64,000 nucleotides of DNA from Aeromonas salmonicida subsp. salmonicida. Its GTDB lineage: Bacteria; Pseudomonadota; Gammaproteobacteria; Enterobacterales; Aeromonadaceae. Positions 19,887 to 31,019 of this stretch are shown here, piece by piece. The stretch covers positions 62,001 through 126,000 of the forward strand of contig NZ_LSGW01000047.1 of the NCBI RefSeq assembly GCF_001643305.1, given 5' to 3'. A program made the position numbers and the translations under genes. Numbering within the stretch: the first letter of the stretch is position 1; each line of letters starts with the position of its first letter. Under the pieces are notes generated by a model. The model made no database searches. It saw only the letters and a list, made by a program, of their open reading frames with translations, and was not told the DNA's origin.

Positions 19887-20330
19887 ACCCTCTCCTCTTG
19901 ATGGACCGGCAACCGGCAAATTAATAAAGGAATAAACCGACAACTTCACACCTGACCGGTTTCCTCTTGTGGGCTGGAAACCGGCGAATTATAGAGACTG
20001 GCGCCCCAAATGACAGCCGGGAAATAGCAGATCCGGCCCATAACATGACGCTTGTCCCAATAGTGTTAAATGTCACAATAAAGTTTAAAGCCGACCATTT
20101 ATCTGACAAATATGGATATAAGCGGTGCTTTTTGCTACTATCCGGCGGATTTTTCATAAATCTCATCTGGATGCCTGATCAATTCAGGCCCGCATAGATC
20201 CCGCCTTTGCGTGGGACCGGGGCTGCTAGCCCCTTCTTTGTTGGCACTTGAGCCACCCTGGTTTTTATCCCGGCTGAATCTGTGAGTCTTCATCAACGAA
20301 AGACACAGCCAATCAACATGGGAGTACTGA
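19887..20330. other. Divergent promoter region between ansA and gltS
   Basis: 444 bp. The middle part (20060-20160) is AT-rich and suits promoters in both directions. A hairpin (20219-20233) lies about 100 bp upstream of gltS. No open frame was supported. Confidence 0.5.
20219..20242 (+). terminator. Terminator-like hairpin in the gltS leader
   Basis: Stem GGGGCT / AGCCCC with loop GCT followed by TTCTTTGTT, about 90 bp before the gltS start. It could end an upstream transcript or act as a leader attenuator. No leader peptide was recognised. Confidence 0.4.
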
Positions 20331-21530
20331 ATGTTACAACTTGATTCCTACGCCACCCTGGTCGCAGCCACCCTGGTGTTGCTGTTTGGCCGCTTGCTGG
20401 TGACCCGAGTCGGGCTGCTGCGCACCTTCAACATCCCCAAACCGGTTGCCGGCGGCCTGGTGGTCGCCCTGGTACTGTTGCTGTTGCGCTCCACCCTCCA
20501 GGTAGAGCTGCAATTTGATACCAGCCTGCAAACCCCGCTGATGCTGGCCTTCTTCGCCTCCATCGGTCTCTCCGCCGATCTTGCCAGCCTCAAGCGCGGC
20601 GGCAAGGCGGTGATCACCTTCCTGATGGTGGTGACCGGCCTGCTGCTGGTGCAAAACACCCTGGGCGTGGGTCTGGCAACCCTGCTCGGTCTGGACCCGC
20701 ACATGGGACTGCTGGCCGGCTCCATCACCCTCTCCGGCGGCCACGGTACCGGTGCGGCCTGGAGCGCCACCTTCTCCGAAAAGTACGGGGTGCAATCCGC
20801 CGCCGAGCTTGCCATCGCCTGCGCCACCTTCGGTCTGGTACTGGGGGGCCTCATCGGTGGTCCGGTAGCACGCTATCTGGTGAAAAAAGTGCAGGTACCC
20901 GGTGAGGAGCACAACAAGGACGACGCACCACGGGGCTTCGAGATGCCCGACATGGAACGTCCGCTCACCACCTTCAGCCTGATCGAGACCCTGGCGCTGA
21001 TCGCCATCAGCCTGAAAGGGGGGGAAATGCTCTCCACTTTCCTCAAAGGCGGCGCCTTCGAGCTGCCGGTCTTCGTCTGTGTGCTGTTTGTCGGCGTGCT
21101 GCTGCGCAACCTGCTGACCCTGCTGAACTGGCACGAGGTGAGCGATCGGGAAGTCTCTTTGCTCGGCAACGTCAGTCTGTCGCTGTTCCTGGCCATGGCG
21201 CTGATGAGCCTGAAGCTGTGGGATCTGGCGAGCCTTGCCCTGCCCATCTTTATTTTGTTGGTCGCCCAGACGGTGGCGATGGCGCTCTACGCCATCTTCG
21301 TCACTTTCAGGGTCATGGGCAGCAACTATGACGCGGCCGTGCTGGCGGCAGGCCACTGCGGCTTCGGCCTGGGTGCAACCCCGACCGCCATTGCCAACAT
21401 GCAGGCCATTACCCAGCGCTTCGGTCCGTCCCACCTGGCGTTGCTGGTGGTGCCCATGGTGGGTGCCTTCTTCATCGACATCATCAACGCCATGGTGATC
21501 AAGTTGTTTATGGCACTGCCTTTCCTGTAA
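20331..21530 (+). CDS. gltS: Sodium/glutamate symporter
   Basis: A 399-residue inner-membrane Na+-dependent glutamate carrier of the ESS family. Ten or more hydrophobic segments form two inverted halves. The pore-loop glycine motifs are SITLSGGHGTGAAWSATFSE in the first half and AAGHCGFGLGATPTAIANMQ in the second. Length is close to E. coli GltS (401). GGGAG lies 6 bp before the start. A strong terminator follows. Confidence 0.97.
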   Translation: MLQLDSYATLVAATLVLLFGRLLVTRVGLLRTFNIPKPVAGGLVVALVLLLLRSTLQVELQFDTSLQTPLMLAFFASIGLSADLASLKRGGKAVITFLMVVTGLLLVQNTLGVGLATLLGLDPHMGLLAGSITLSGGHGTGAAWSATFSEKYGVQSAAELAIACATFGLVLGGLIGGPVARYLVKKVQVPGEEHNKDDAPRGFEMPDMERPLTTFSLIETLALIAISLKGGEMLSTFLKGGAFELPVFVCVLFVGVLLRNLLTLLNWHEVSDREVSLLGNVSLSLFLAMALMSLKLWDLASLALPIFILLVAQTVAMALYAIFVTFRVMGSNYDAAVLAAGHCGFGLGATPTAIANMQAITQRFGPSHLALLVVPMVGAFFIDIINAMVIKLFMALPFL

Positions 21531-21552
21531 GCCCGCCAGCAACCACAAAATA

Positions 21553-21586
21553 AAAGCCCCGCACTCGGCCGAGTGCGGGGCTTTTT
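21553..21586 (+). terminator. Rho-independent terminator after gltS
   Basis: Stem AAAGCCCCGCACTC / GAGTGCGGGGCTTT with loop GGCC and a T-run. The A-rich flank allows use by the convergent chemoreceptor gene too. Confidence 0.93.
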
Positions 21587-21619
21587 CATGGCGGTCTCTG
21601 CCGCCTGAAATCCGGTTCC

Positions 21620-23494
21620 TTACAGGATAAAGGTCGACACCTGCTGGTTCAGGTCGGTGGCACGACCCTTGAGGCGATGGGCCTGATCCAGATCGCGCAT
21701 GGCGGCGGCAGTAATCTCGTCACTCACATCCTTGATGGCGGTGGTGTTCTGGGTGATCTCGCCAGTCACCTGGGTCTGCTCCTCGGCTGCGGTGGCGATC
21801 TGACCCGCCATGTCGGAGATAAGCGATACGGCCTGGGTGATCTCTTCCAGCGCGGCAGCGGCGGCATCGGCGTCTTTCACGCTGTTGTCGGCCAGACCCT
21901 GGCTGGTCTGCATCAGGCTGACCGCACGGGCAGTAGTCTGTTGCAGCGTCTCGATAGTGGACTGGATCTCCTGGATGGAATCCTGGGTACGACGGGACAG
22001 CACTCGAACTTCGTCCGCCACCACGGCGAAACCACGACCCTGTTCACCGGCACGAGCCGCTTCGATGGCCGCGTTCAACGCCAGCAGGTTGGTCTGCTCG
22101 GCAATGCCCTGAATGGTGGAGAGGATGCCGGAAATGGCCTGGGCGTGACGGCTCAGCTCGCCGATCACAGCGGTCGCCTGCCCCACCTCTTCGGCCAGAC
22201 CGTTGATGGACTGGCGGGTCTGATTCACCAGCATCTTGCCCTGCTCACTGCTCTGGGCGGATTGCTGGGCGGCGGCGGCCGTGCTCTCGGCGTTGCCGGC
22301 GATCTCCATGGTGGCGCTCGCCATCTCGGTGACGGCAGTGGCAACCATGGTCACTTCCTGTTGCTGGCGCTGCAGCTCGTCCACCGAGGCCTGGTTGGTC
22401 ACCAGACTGCGCTCGGCGTCGGCGTTCAGCTCGTTGGCCAGCTTGCGGATATTGGCGATCAGCTGATGCTGACTGCCGACGAAACGGTTGAAGCTGTTGG
22501 CCAGCTGGCCCACTTCGTCGTTGGCGTCGATCTTGATGCGCTGGGTCAAATCACCGTTACCGTCGGCGATGCGGGCCAGGGCCTGGGAGACCTTGGTGAG
22601 CGGGCCGAGCAACAGGCTGACCAGCCAGGAGATGGCGAGAATGCTGCCCACCAGCACCAGCAGGGCAAGACCGAGCTGGGTCATCAGCAAGGAGGAGAGC
22701 GGCGCCTCCAGGGTAGCCTTGTCCAGCACCAGTACCAGTTCCCAGTCGGTATCCGGGATGTCTACTGCCATCAGCAGCTTGTCACGGCCTTCGCTGTCAA
22801 AATAGGCAGGGATCAGGGTATTGCCAGCCTTGCTCTGATCGATGAGGGCATTGGTCAGATCGTTGTCGATCTCGGTGGCCGGCTTCATCGCCTTGGCTGC
22901 GTCCTTGTACGCGATGACGGTACCATCCTTGTGCATCATGATGGCAAAACCGTCGGCGGGCAGCTTCATCTTGGTGATGTCTTCTACCAGAGATGCGATG
23001 GAGAGGTCACCACCGACCACGCCGCCCTGAGCGGGTTGGGCCAGCGTCACCACCATGATGTTGTAGGCGACGTCCAGATAGGGCTTGGTCACAATGAGGC
23101 CGCCCTTGCTCATGGCTTCCTGATACCAGCCACGGGAGCGCGGGTCATAACCGCTACGGTTGATGGAAGGATCCGAGTCGTTCATCTTGCCATTGCCCTC
23201 ACCGAAGTAGGTGAGCTGGAAGCGACCCGACACTTGCGCCTGTTGCAGGGCATTGAGGGGGTCGGCACTGGCCTTGTTGCCAAGCGCCTGGATCACGTCG
23301 CGACGGGCAGAGAGCCAGTGACTGACGCTGGCTGCCTGCTGGCTGCCCAGTCGTTGCACCTGTTCCTGACTGCCTTGCAGCAACAGGGACTTCTGGCTGG
23401 TATAGCTCTGCCAGGAGAGCAGCAGGATCACCAATGACAAGGCGATCACCACCGACAAGAGTATCTTCTGCTTGAGTGATAGGTTTTTCATCAT
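21620..23494 (-). CDS. Methyl-accepting chemotaxis protein with periplasmic Cache domain
   Basis: A 624-residue transmembrane chemoreceptor. The first membrane helix ([19 protein letters not shown]) is at residues 9-27. A periplasmic dCache-type domain follows, with the hallmark [20 protein letters not shown] and [15 protein letters not shown]. The second helix is [20 protein letters not shown] near residue 280, then a HAMP domain ([19 protein letters not shown]). The signalling hairpin tip is [20 protein letters not shown]. The ligand is unknown; this Cache type often binds amino acids. The ribosome-binding site is AAGAAG before the double ATG. Confidence 0.95.
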   Translation of the reverse strand: MMKNLSLKQKILLSVVIALSLVILLLSWQSYTSQKSLLLQGSQEQVQRLGSQQAASVSHWLSARRDVIQALGNKASADPLNALQQAQVSGRFQLTYFGEGNGKMNDSDPSINRSGYDPRSRGWYQEAMSKGGLIVTKPYLDVAYNIMVVTLAQPAQGGVVGGDLSIASLVEDITKMKLPADGFAIMMHKDGTVIAYKDAAKAMKPATEIDNDLTNALIDQSKAGNTLIPAYFDSEGRDKLLMAVDIPDTDWELVLVLDKATLEAPLSSLLMTQLGLALLVLVGSILAISWLVSLLLGPLTKVSQALARIADGNGDLTQRIKIDANDEVGQLANSFNRFVGSQHQLIANIRKLANELNADAERSLVTNQASVDELQRQQQEVTMVATAVTEMASATMEIAGNAESTAAAAQQSAQSSEQGKMLVNQTRQSINGLAEEVGQATAVIGELSRHAQAISGILSTIQGIAEQTNLLALNAAIEAARAGEQGRGFAVVADEVRVLSRRTQDSIQEIQSTIETLQQTTARAVSLMQTSQGLADNSVKDADAAAAALEEITQAVSLISDMAGQIATAAEEQTQVTGEITQNTTAIKDVSDEITAAAMRDLDQAHRLKGRATDLNQQVSTFIL

Positions 23495-23745
23495 GATTTC
23501 TTCTTATGAGGTCAGGAACCGGATTTCCCAAAAGAGTGCACAGCACTGCGTAGTTATTAGCGACCCGGCAGGCGAAAACTGAACCTGCAAATGAGTCTGC
23601 GGACGATATTTTCCACCGAGTTGGGGAAAACTGCACCAGAAATTGACTACCGGATGCGCACAAGAAGAGGCGACCCTGTTTATTCCTTCCACAATTGGCT
23701 AGAATATCCCGTTTTTAAATCACATCGACCCCGAGAGTTTTCACG

Positions 23746-24844
23746 ATGTTTGAAGTCAATCCTGTATTAAACAAACTTAAGGAGCTGTCTGAGAGGACAG
23801 AGCTTCTTAGGGGGTACCTTTGACTATGACGCCAAGAAAGAGCGTCTAGAAGAGGTCAACGCCGAGCTGGAACAGCCGGACGTATGGAATGAGCCCGAGC
23901 GCGCACAAGCGCTGGGCAAGGAGCGCGTCTCCCTGGAGAACGTGGTCGGCACCATTGACGTCTTGACACAAGGTGCTGAGGACGTCGAGATGCTGGTGAG
24001 CCTGGCGGTGGAAGGGGAAGACGAAGATACCTTCAACGAAGCCGTGGCCGAAGCCGATGTACTTGAAACCAAGCTGGTGGACCTCGAATTCCGTCGCATG
24101 TTCTCCGGTCAGCACGACGGCTCCGATTGCTACATCGACATCCAGTCCGGCTCAGGTGGTACCGAAGCCCAGGATTGGGCCAACATGGTGCTGCGCATGT
24201 ACCTGCGCTGGGGCGATGCCCACGGTTACAAGCCGGAACTTATCGAGCTTTCTGACGGCGACGTGGCCGGCATCAAGTCCGCCACCGTCAAGTTCACCGG
24301 CGAGTATGCCTTCGGCTGGTTGCGTACCGAAACCGGCGTCCATCGTCTGGTTCGCAAGTCACCGTTCGACTCCGGTGGCCGTCGCCACACCTCATTCTGT
24401 TCCGTATTCGTCTATCCCGAGATCGATGATGACATCGACATCGAGATCAACCCGGCCGACCTGCGGATCGACGTCTACCGCGCTTCCGGCGCCGGTGGTC
24501 AGCACGTCAACCGGACCGAATCCGCGGTACGTATCACCCACATCCCGACCGGTGTCGTGGTACAGTGCCAGAACGATCGTTCCCAGCACAAAAACAAAGA
24601 TCAGTGTATGAAGCAGCTGAAAGCCAAGCTCTACGAGCTGGAAATTCAGAAGCAGAACGCTGAGAAGCAAGCCCTCGAAGAGACCAAGTCCGATATCGGC
24701 TGGGGCAGCCAGATCCGTTCCTATGTGCTGGATGATGCACGCATCAAGGATCTGCGCACCGGCGTCGAAACCCGCAATACCCAAGCGGTACTCGACGGCG
24801 ACCTGGACAAGTTTATCGAAGCTAGCCTGAAATCAGGCCTGTAA
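23746..24844 (+). CDS. prfB: Peptide chain release factor 2 (programmed +1 frameshift)
   Basis: RF2, which recognises UGA and UAA stops. The first 25 codons ([20 protein letters not shown] through LRGYL) end in an in-frame TGA at 23821-23823. A +1 shift at CTT-T continues as [20 protein letters not shown] and yields 365 residues, the E. coli length. The coding path is 23746-23820 joined to 23822-24844. The catalytic GGQ is in [18 protein letters not shown] and the anticodon-like SPF in [10 protein letters not shown]. It forms an operon with lysS, as in E. coli. Not a pseudogene: the shift is autoregulatory. Confidence 0.98.
23809..23824 (+). promoter_or_regulatory. prfB programmed frameshift site
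   Basis: The internal Shine-Dalgarno-like AGGGGG stands three bases before CTT TGA C, the same layout as in E. coli prfB (AGGGGGTATCTTTGAC). When RF2 is scarce the ribosome slips forward one base over the UGA and full-length RF2 is made. Confidence 0.97.
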
Positions 24845-24866
24845 AAACAGAACAGCAGGAATCACC

Positions 24867-26405
24867 ATGTCTGAACAAACCACAACTCCGGAAGTCGACC
24901 ACACTCTCGAACTGAACAACGAGATGACGGAGCGTCGTTCCAAGCTGGCCGCCTTGCGCGCCCAGGGCAACCCCTTCCCCAACGACTTCCGTCGTGACAG
25001 CCTCTCCGGCGATCTGCATGCCGAATTTGGCGACAAGAGCGCCGAAGAGCTGGTGGCCTTGGGTAAACAGGTGAAGATTGCCGGTCGCATCATGACCCGC
25101 CGGATCATGGGCAAGGCGTCTTTCGCCACCCTGCAGGACATGGCTGGCAAGATCCAGATCTACGTGACCCGTGACGATCTGCCGGAAGGCTTCTACAACG
25201 AGCAGTTCAAGAAGTGGGATCTGGGTGACATAGTCGGCGTGGAAGGGACCCTGTTCCGTACCAACACAGGCGAACTCTCGGTACACGTCTCCACCATCCG
25301 CCTGCTGACCAAGGCACTGCGTCCGCTGCCCGAGAAGCACAAGGGCCTGACCGACCAGGAAGCTCGCTGCCGCCAGCGTTACCTGGATCTGATCGCCAAC
25401 GAAGAGTCCCGCAAGACCTTCATGATCCGCACCAAAGTGGTTGCCGGCATACGCAAGTTCTTCAACGACAAGCGCTTCATGGAAGTGGAAACCCCCATGA
25501 TGCAGGTCATCCCGGGTGGCGCCTCCGCGCGTCCGTTCGTCACTCACCACAATGCGCTGGACATCGACATGTACCTGCGTATCGCCCCCGAGCTTTACCT
25601 GAAGCGTCTGGTGGTCGGTGGTTTCGAGCGCGTGTACGAGATCAACCGCAACTTCCGTAACGAAGGTATCTCGGTACGTCACAACCCCGAGTTCACCATG
25701 ATCGAGTTCTACATGGCCTATGCCGACTACATCGATCTGATGGACCTGACCGAGGAGCTGCTGCGCACCCTGGCCCAGGACATTCTGGGTGACACCAAGA
25801 TCCGTTACGCCAAAGAGGGCGAAGAGGGTCTGACCATCGATTTCGGTCAGCCGTTCCAGCGCCTCACCATGGTGGACTCCATCCTGAAGTTCAACCCGGA
25901 TGTGACCCCGGCGGATCTGGCTACCCTGGAGAGCGCCAAGGCGGTTGCCAAGCATCTGCACATCGAGCTGATGAAGGGCTGGGAGCTGGGCCACGTGATC
26001 ACCGCCATCTTCGAAGAGACGGTAGAGCACATGCTGCTGCAACCCACCTTCATCACCGAGTACCCGGCCGCTGTTTCTCCGCTGGCGCGCCGCAACGACG
26101 TGAACCCGGACGTGACAGACCGCTTCGAATTCTTCATCGGTGGCCGCGAGCTGGCCAACGGCTTCTCCGAGCTGAACGATGCGGAAGACCAGGCCAAGCG
26201 CTTCCAGGATCAGGTGAACCAGAAAGAAGCCGGTGACGACGAAGCCATGTTCTACGACGCCGACTTCGTGACCGCGCTGGAACACGGCCTGCCGCCCACT
26301 GCCGGTCAGGGTATCGGTATCGACCGTCTGGTGATGCTGTTCACCAACAGCCACACCATCCGTGACGTCATCCTGTTCCCGGCCCTGCGCCCGCAACAGA
26401 AATAA
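24867..26405 (+). CDS. lysS: Lysyl-tRNA synthetase, class II
   Basis: A 512-residue class II aminoacyl-tRNA synthetase. An OB-fold anticodon-binding domain spans about residues 60-170 ([20 protein letters not shown]). The class II motifs follow: motif 2 within [20 protein letters not shown], and motif 3 within [37 protein letters not shown] is diagnostic of LysRS. AGGA lies about 9 bp upstream. Only 22 bp separate it from prfB. A terminator follows. Confidence 0.98.
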   Translation: MSEQTTTPEVDHTLELNNEMTERRSKLAALRAQGNPFPNDFRRDSLSGDLHAEFGDKSAEELVALGKQVKIAGRIMTRRIMGKASFATLQDMAGKIQIYVTRDDLPEGFYNEQFKKWDLGDIVGVEGTLFRTNTGELSVHVSTIRLLTKALRPLPEKHKGLTDQEARCRQRYLDLIANEESRKTFMIRTKVVAGIRKFFNDKRFMEVETPMMQVIPGGASARPFVTHHNALDIDMYLRIAPELYLKRLVVGGFERVYEINRNFRNEGISVRHNPEFTMIEFYMAYADYIDLMDLTEELLRTLAQDILGDTKIRYAKEGEEGLTIDFGQPFQRLTMVDSILKFNPDVTPADLATLESAKAVAKHLHIELMKGWELGHVITAIFEETVEHMLLQPTFITEYPAAVSPLARRNDVNPDVTDRFEFFIGGRELANGFSELNDAEDQAKRFQDQVNQKEAGDDEAMFYDADFVTALEHGLPPTAGQGIGIDRLVMLFTNSHTIRDVILFPALRPQQK

Positions 26406-26445
26406 GCTCAGAGTGCAGGCCAGGCCTGTGATTCGATGGCAACGA

Positions 26446-26473
26446 AACGCCCCGCAACTGCGGGGCGTTTTTT
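26446..26473 (+). terminator. Rho-independent terminator after lysS
   Basis: Stem AACGCCCCGCA / TGCGGGGCGTT with a short AC loop and a T-run. Confidence 0.93.
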
Positions 26474-26517
26474 ATGGCGACCATTATGGCGAACATAGAG
26501 GGGCGCACACTTGTACC

Positions 26518-27324
26518 TTACAGGGTGGATGGCAGCAGCCACTCCCCCTGCCAGAGGGTCAGCGCCTGGCCCGACATCAGCACGCGATCCCCCTGCAACT
26601 CGAGCACAAGCTCCCCGCCGCGCGCCGAGATCTGGCGCGCCTTCAGTCGAGTTTTGCCGAGACGCGCGGCCCAGAAGGGCACCAGAGCGCAGTGGTTGGA
26701 GCCGGTGACGGGATCCTCATCCACCCCGACCCAGGGAGCGAAATAGCGGGAAACGAAGTCATCGCCTGCACGGCTGGACGGGGCCGTCACCATCAGTCCC
26801 CGCCCAGGCAGGGCACGCAGGGCATGAAAATCCGGTACTAGCCCCCTCACCTCCTCTTCGCTTTCAAGCTCCAGCAGGAACTTGGCACCGGCCGCCAGGG
26901 TCTGCCGCGGCGTACAGCCGAGCGCAGCCCCGTAAGCCGGGTCCAGCACCAGTGGCGTGAGCGGGATCCGCGGGAAGTCGAGCTGGATCCATTCCCCCTC
27001 GCGCCGGGCCAGCAAGACGCCGCTGCGGGTCTCGAAACGGATGACCTCCTGAGGGGCCACCTCCCCGGTCTGCCACAGCACGTGGGCGGCGGCGAGCGTG
27101 CCGTGACCACAGAGATCCACCTCGACCTGAGGGGTAAACCAGCGTAGCTGATAACACGCCGCCCCTGCCGGTGTGAGAAAGGCGGTCTCCGACAGGTTGA
27201 ACTCGGCCGCCATGGCCTGCAACTGCGCATCGGACTGGGCCGGCCCCAGCACCACCACGGCCGGGTTGCCGCCAAAGGGCTGCTGGCTGAAGGCATTGAC
27301 ATGAAACAGTCTGATAGTCGGCAT
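26518..27324 (-). CDS. PhzF family isomerase-like protein
   Basis: A 268-residue protein with the two-lobed diaminopimelate-epimerase-like fold of PhzF/YddE. Conserved motifs are FGGNPAVVVL near the N-terminus, FNLSETAFL with the catalytic Glu, VDLCGHGTLAAAHVL, and GVDEDPVTGSNHCALVPFWA. The start MPTIRLFHVNAF has AGGA upstream; a longer frame to 27405 lacks a ribosome-binding site. No phenazine genes are nearby, so it is more likely a YddE-like protein of unknown substrate. Confidence 0.92.
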   Translation of the reverse strand: MPTIRLFHVNAFSQQPFGGNPAVVVLGPAQSDAQLQAMAAEFNLSETAFLTPAGAACYQLRWFTPQVEVDLCGHGTLAAAHVLWQTGEVAPQEVIRFETRSGVLLARREGEWIQLDFPRIPLTPLVLDPAYGAALGCTPRQTLAAGAKFLLELESEEEVRGLVPDFHALRALPGRGLMVTAPSSRAGDDFVSRYFAPWVGVDEDPVTGSNHCALVPFWAARLGKTRLKARQISARGGELVLELQGDRVLMSGQALTLWQGEWLLPSTL

Positions 27325-27437
27325 TCGTTTTTCCTGTGACGTCACGACGGGGCTCATTCTTCGCCGTTTATACCATGAAACAGGGCGCAGCCCGAGCAGG
27401 CTCAAGCCAGGATCCCTTGGGGTTTTAATGCATTAAT

Positions 27438-27462
27438 AGAATAAAAAAGACATTTTTATTCT
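27438..27462 (+). promoter_or_regulatory. Inverted repeat upstream of cysJ (possible CysB site)
   Basis: AGAATAAAAA and its exact complement TTTTTATTCT flank a 5-nt centre, about 60 bp before the cysJ start. The AT-rich half-sites and position suit an activator site such as CysB, which controls cysJIH in enterics. The assignment is inference only. Confidence 0.45.
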
Positions 27463-27523
27463 TTGTTGTTATCCATCACACCCCTTAACCTGACCAAAAA
27501 TCAGACCATGGAAGACGCGTGTG

Positions 27524-29303
27524 ATGCAATTGAAGGACTCCCTGACCAATCTGGCCCCCCTCTCTGATGAACAACAACGTCAGCTGAACCAGGCATTATC
27601 AACCCTCAATACCCAGCAACTGGTCTGGGTGAGCGGCTATCTCTACGGTCTCTCCCAATCCGGCAGCCAGCCAGTGGCGGCTACGGGTGCCGTGACAGCA
27701 CCCGGCGGCAGCCTGACCATTCTCTACGGCTCCCAGACCGGCAATGCCAAAGGGGTGGCCAGTGCCATCAAGGCGCAGGCCGAGGCACGCGGCCTGCCGG
27801 TGACCCTCACCTCCATGGCAGATTACAAACCCAAGCAGCTCAAGAAAGAGACTCACCTGCTGGTGGTAGTGAGTACTTACGGGGAGGGTGAACCACCGGA
27901 GAGTGCCGTCGATCTGTTCGAGCAGCTCAAGAAGGGCAAGGTTGGCAAACTGGAGGGGCTCAAGTTCGCCGTGCTGGGGCTGGGTGACAGCTCCTACGAA
28001 TTTTTCTGCCAGACAAGTCAGGACTTTGACAGCCTGCTGACCAAGGCGGGCGCCGATCGCATTCATGAGCTTGCCAGCCTGGATGTGGACTATCAGGATG
28101 CCGCCAAGGCCTGGGGCGAGCAGGCGGTCAATGCCATTGCCGCCACGCTATCTGCCGGGGTTGCCACCAGCAGCGTGGCGGGGGCGGTACAAGCGGCTGT
28201 CGGTCACAGCCAGTACGACAAGGCCAATCCCTTCCCGGCCCGCCTGTCGGTGAATCAGAAGATCACCGGCCGCGATTCCACCAAGGATATCCGCCATATC
28301 GAGATCAGCCTCGAAGAGTCAGGGCTGACCTATCAGCCTGGGGATGCCCTCGGGGTCTGGTTCGACAACGACGCCGACCTTGCTGGCCCTGTCCGGACGC
28401 AGTGGTGACGAAGCCACCGCCCATGGCAGCCTGCGCGAGGTGCTCACCCGCAATCTGGAACTGACCCGGTTGCACGGCGGCTTTATCACGGGGTTGGCAG
28501 AGATCTCGGGTAACGCAGCGCTCAAAGACCTGGCCGGTGACAAGGCCCAGGTCAATGCCCTGGTGGCCTCTGCCCAAGTGGTGGATGTGCTCAAGCGCTT
28601 CCCGACCGAACTCAGCGCGGAGCAGTTGACTGGCCTGCTGCGCCCCCTCACCCCTCGCCTCTACTCCATCGCCTCCGCCCAGAGCGAAGTGGAAGAGGAG
28701 GTGCACCTGACCGTTGGCGTGGTGCGCTACCCGCAAGAAGATGGCACTGTGCGCAGTGGCGCCGCCTCCTCCTATCTGGCGGACAGGCTGGCCGAAGATG
28801 CCGAGGTACGGGTGTTTGTGGAGCACAATGACAACTTCCGCCTGCCGGCCAATCCCGATACCCCCGTCATCATGGTGGGACCGGGCACCGGCATAGCTCC
28901 GTTCCGCGCCTTTATGCAGGAGCGCGAGGCACAAGGGGCCGAAGGCAAGAACTGGCTCTTCTTCGGCAACCCCCACTTCACCCAGGACTTTCTCTATCAG
29001 GTGGAGTGGCAGCGCTATGTGAAATCGGGCCTGCTGTCGAAGATCTCGCTGGCCTTCAGCCGGGATCAGGCCAACAAGATTTATGTGCAGGACAGACTGC
29101 GTGAATCGGGTCTGGAGCTCTACCAGTGGCTGGAAGCAGGTGCTCACTTCTATGTGTGCGGCGATGCTAACCAGATGGCGAAAGATGTGCAGGAAGCCCT
29201 GCTGGATGTGATTGCAGAACACGGTCACAAGAGCCGTGAGGAAGCAGAAGAGTATTTGAGCGAATTGCGTCGTGCCAAACGTTATCAAAGGGATGTCTAT
29301 TGA
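27524..29303 (+). pseudogene. cysJ: Sulfite reductase flavoprotein alpha subunit, +1 frameshift
   Basis: CysJ passes electrons from NADPH through FAD and FMN to CysI. The flavodoxin domain (LTILYGSQTGNAKGVASAIK, VVSTYGEGEPPESAVDLFEQ) is intact in the first frame. That frame runs to [14 protein letters not shown] and then hits TGA at 28406-28408. The FAD/NADPH part continues in the next frame from [16 protein letters not shown] through [17 protein letters not shown] to [10 protein letters not shown]. Removing one T at 28380-28381 gives a continuous protein of about 592 residues (E. coli 599). A short deletion there is also possible. As written, the product would stop within the FAD-domain linker. 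The GTG at 27521 is an alternative start. Confidence 0.85.
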
Positions 29304-31019
29304 TGAGCAAACAAGTGATTCCGGGACCGGTCGAAGGACCGCTGGCCGACAACGAGCGCCTCAAGCGCGAGAGCAACTTTCTGCGCGGCACCATAGAGCA
29401 GGATCTGCAAGACCCGCTCACCGGCGGCTTCAACGGCGACAACTTCCAGCTGATCCGCTTCCACGGCATGTATCAGCAGGATGACAGAGACATACGCCCG
29501 GAGCGTACTGCCCAGAAGCTGGAGCCCCTGCACAACGTTATGCTGCGCGCCCGTCTGCCGGGCGGCATCATCACCCCGGCCCAATGGCAGGTGATCGACA
29601 AGTTCGCCGAGGAGCACAGCCTGTATGGCAGCATCCGCCTGACCACCCGTCAGACCTTCCAGTTCCACGGGGTATTGAAGCGCGACATCAAGCTGATGCA
29701 CCAGACCCTCAACAGCACCGGCATAGATTCCATCGCCACCGCTGGCGACGTGAACCGCAACGTGCTCTGCACCAGCAATCCGGTGGAGTCTGAACTGCAT
29801 CAGGAAGCCTACGAGTGGGCCACAAAAATCTCCGAGCACCTGCTGCCCAAGACCCGAGCCTACGTGGAGATCTGGCTGGATGGCGAGAAGCTGGCTGGGT
29901 GGGGACGAGGAGCCGATCCTCGGCTCCAACTACCTGCCGCGCAAATTCAAGACCACAGTGGTGATCCCGCCCCACAACGACGTGGATATCCACGCCAACG
30001 ATCTCAACTTCGTGGCGATTGCCGAAGGCGGCAAGCTGGTGGGCTTCAACGTGCTGGTGGGCGGGGGGCTCGCCATGACTCACGGCGACACCAGCACCTA
30101 CCCGCGCAAGGCGAGTGACTTTGGCTTTATTCCCCTCTCCCACGTATTGGAGGTGGCGGCCGCCGTGGTCAGCACCCAGCGTGACTGGGGCAACCGGGTC
30201 AACCGCAAAAACGCCAAGACCAAGTACACACTCGAACGTGTTGGAGTCGAGGCGTTCAAGGCCGAGGTGGAAAACCGCGCAGGTATCCCCTTCGCCGAGA
30301 GTCGCCCCTATGAATTCACCAGCCGTGGCGATCGCTTCGGCTGGGTCGAGGGAATCGATGGCAAGCACCACCTGACCCTCTTTATCGAGAATGGCCGTTT
30401 GCTGGACTTCCCGGGCAAACCGCTCAAGACCGGCATGCTGGAAATCGCCAAGATCCACCAGGGGGATTTCCGCCTGACCGCCAACCAGAACCTCATCATC
30501 GCCGGCGTCCCCGCTGGCGAGAAGGCGCGCATCGAAGCCCTGGCTCGTCAATACGGCCTGCTGGATGACGGCGTGAGCGAGCAGCGCAAGCAGTCCATGG
30601 CCTGCGTGGCCCTGCCCACCTGCCCGCTGGCGATGGCCGAGGCCGAGCGTATGCTGCCGGCGTTTGTCACCGACATCGAAGGCTTGCTCACCAAACACGG
30701 GCTGGCGGATGACGCCATCATCTTCCGGGTCACCGGCTGCCCCAATGGCTGCGGCCGCGCCATGCTGGCGGAGGTGGGTCTGGTGGGCAAGGCACCGGGC
30801 CGCTACAACCTGCACCTGGGTGGCAATCTGGAAGGGACACGCATCCCGCGCCTCTATCAGGAGAACATCACTGAGCCGCAGATCCTTGCCGAGCTGGATC
30901 GGCTGATCGGCCGCTGGGCTGCCGAGCGCACTGCGGCGGAGTGCTTCGGTGACTTCGTGATCCGCACTGGTGTGGTGGCCCCCGTCATCGACTCAGCGAG
31001 GGACTTCTATGCCGCTTGA
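29303..31019 (+). pseudogene. cysI: Sulfite reductase hemoprotein beta subunit, +1 frameshift
   Basis: CysI reduces sulfite to sulfide with sirohaem and a 4Fe-4S cluster. The first frame reads [20 protein letters not shown] through [14 protein letters not shown]. The second resumes at [20 protein letters not shown] and runs to SARDFYAA. One extra G in the GGG at 29897-29899 accounts for the shift. The cluster and haem cysteines (CVALPTC and GCPNGCG) lie beyond the lesion, so the truncated product would be inactive. Corrected length is about 571 residues (E. coli 570). The start overlaps the cysJ stop by one base, and cysH begins inside its last codons. Confidence 0.87.

Noticed and set aside
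23746-23823. prfB as a pseudogene because of the early TGA
   Set aside because: The AGGGGG spacer and CTTTGAC match the known programmed frameshift signal, so the gene is intact.
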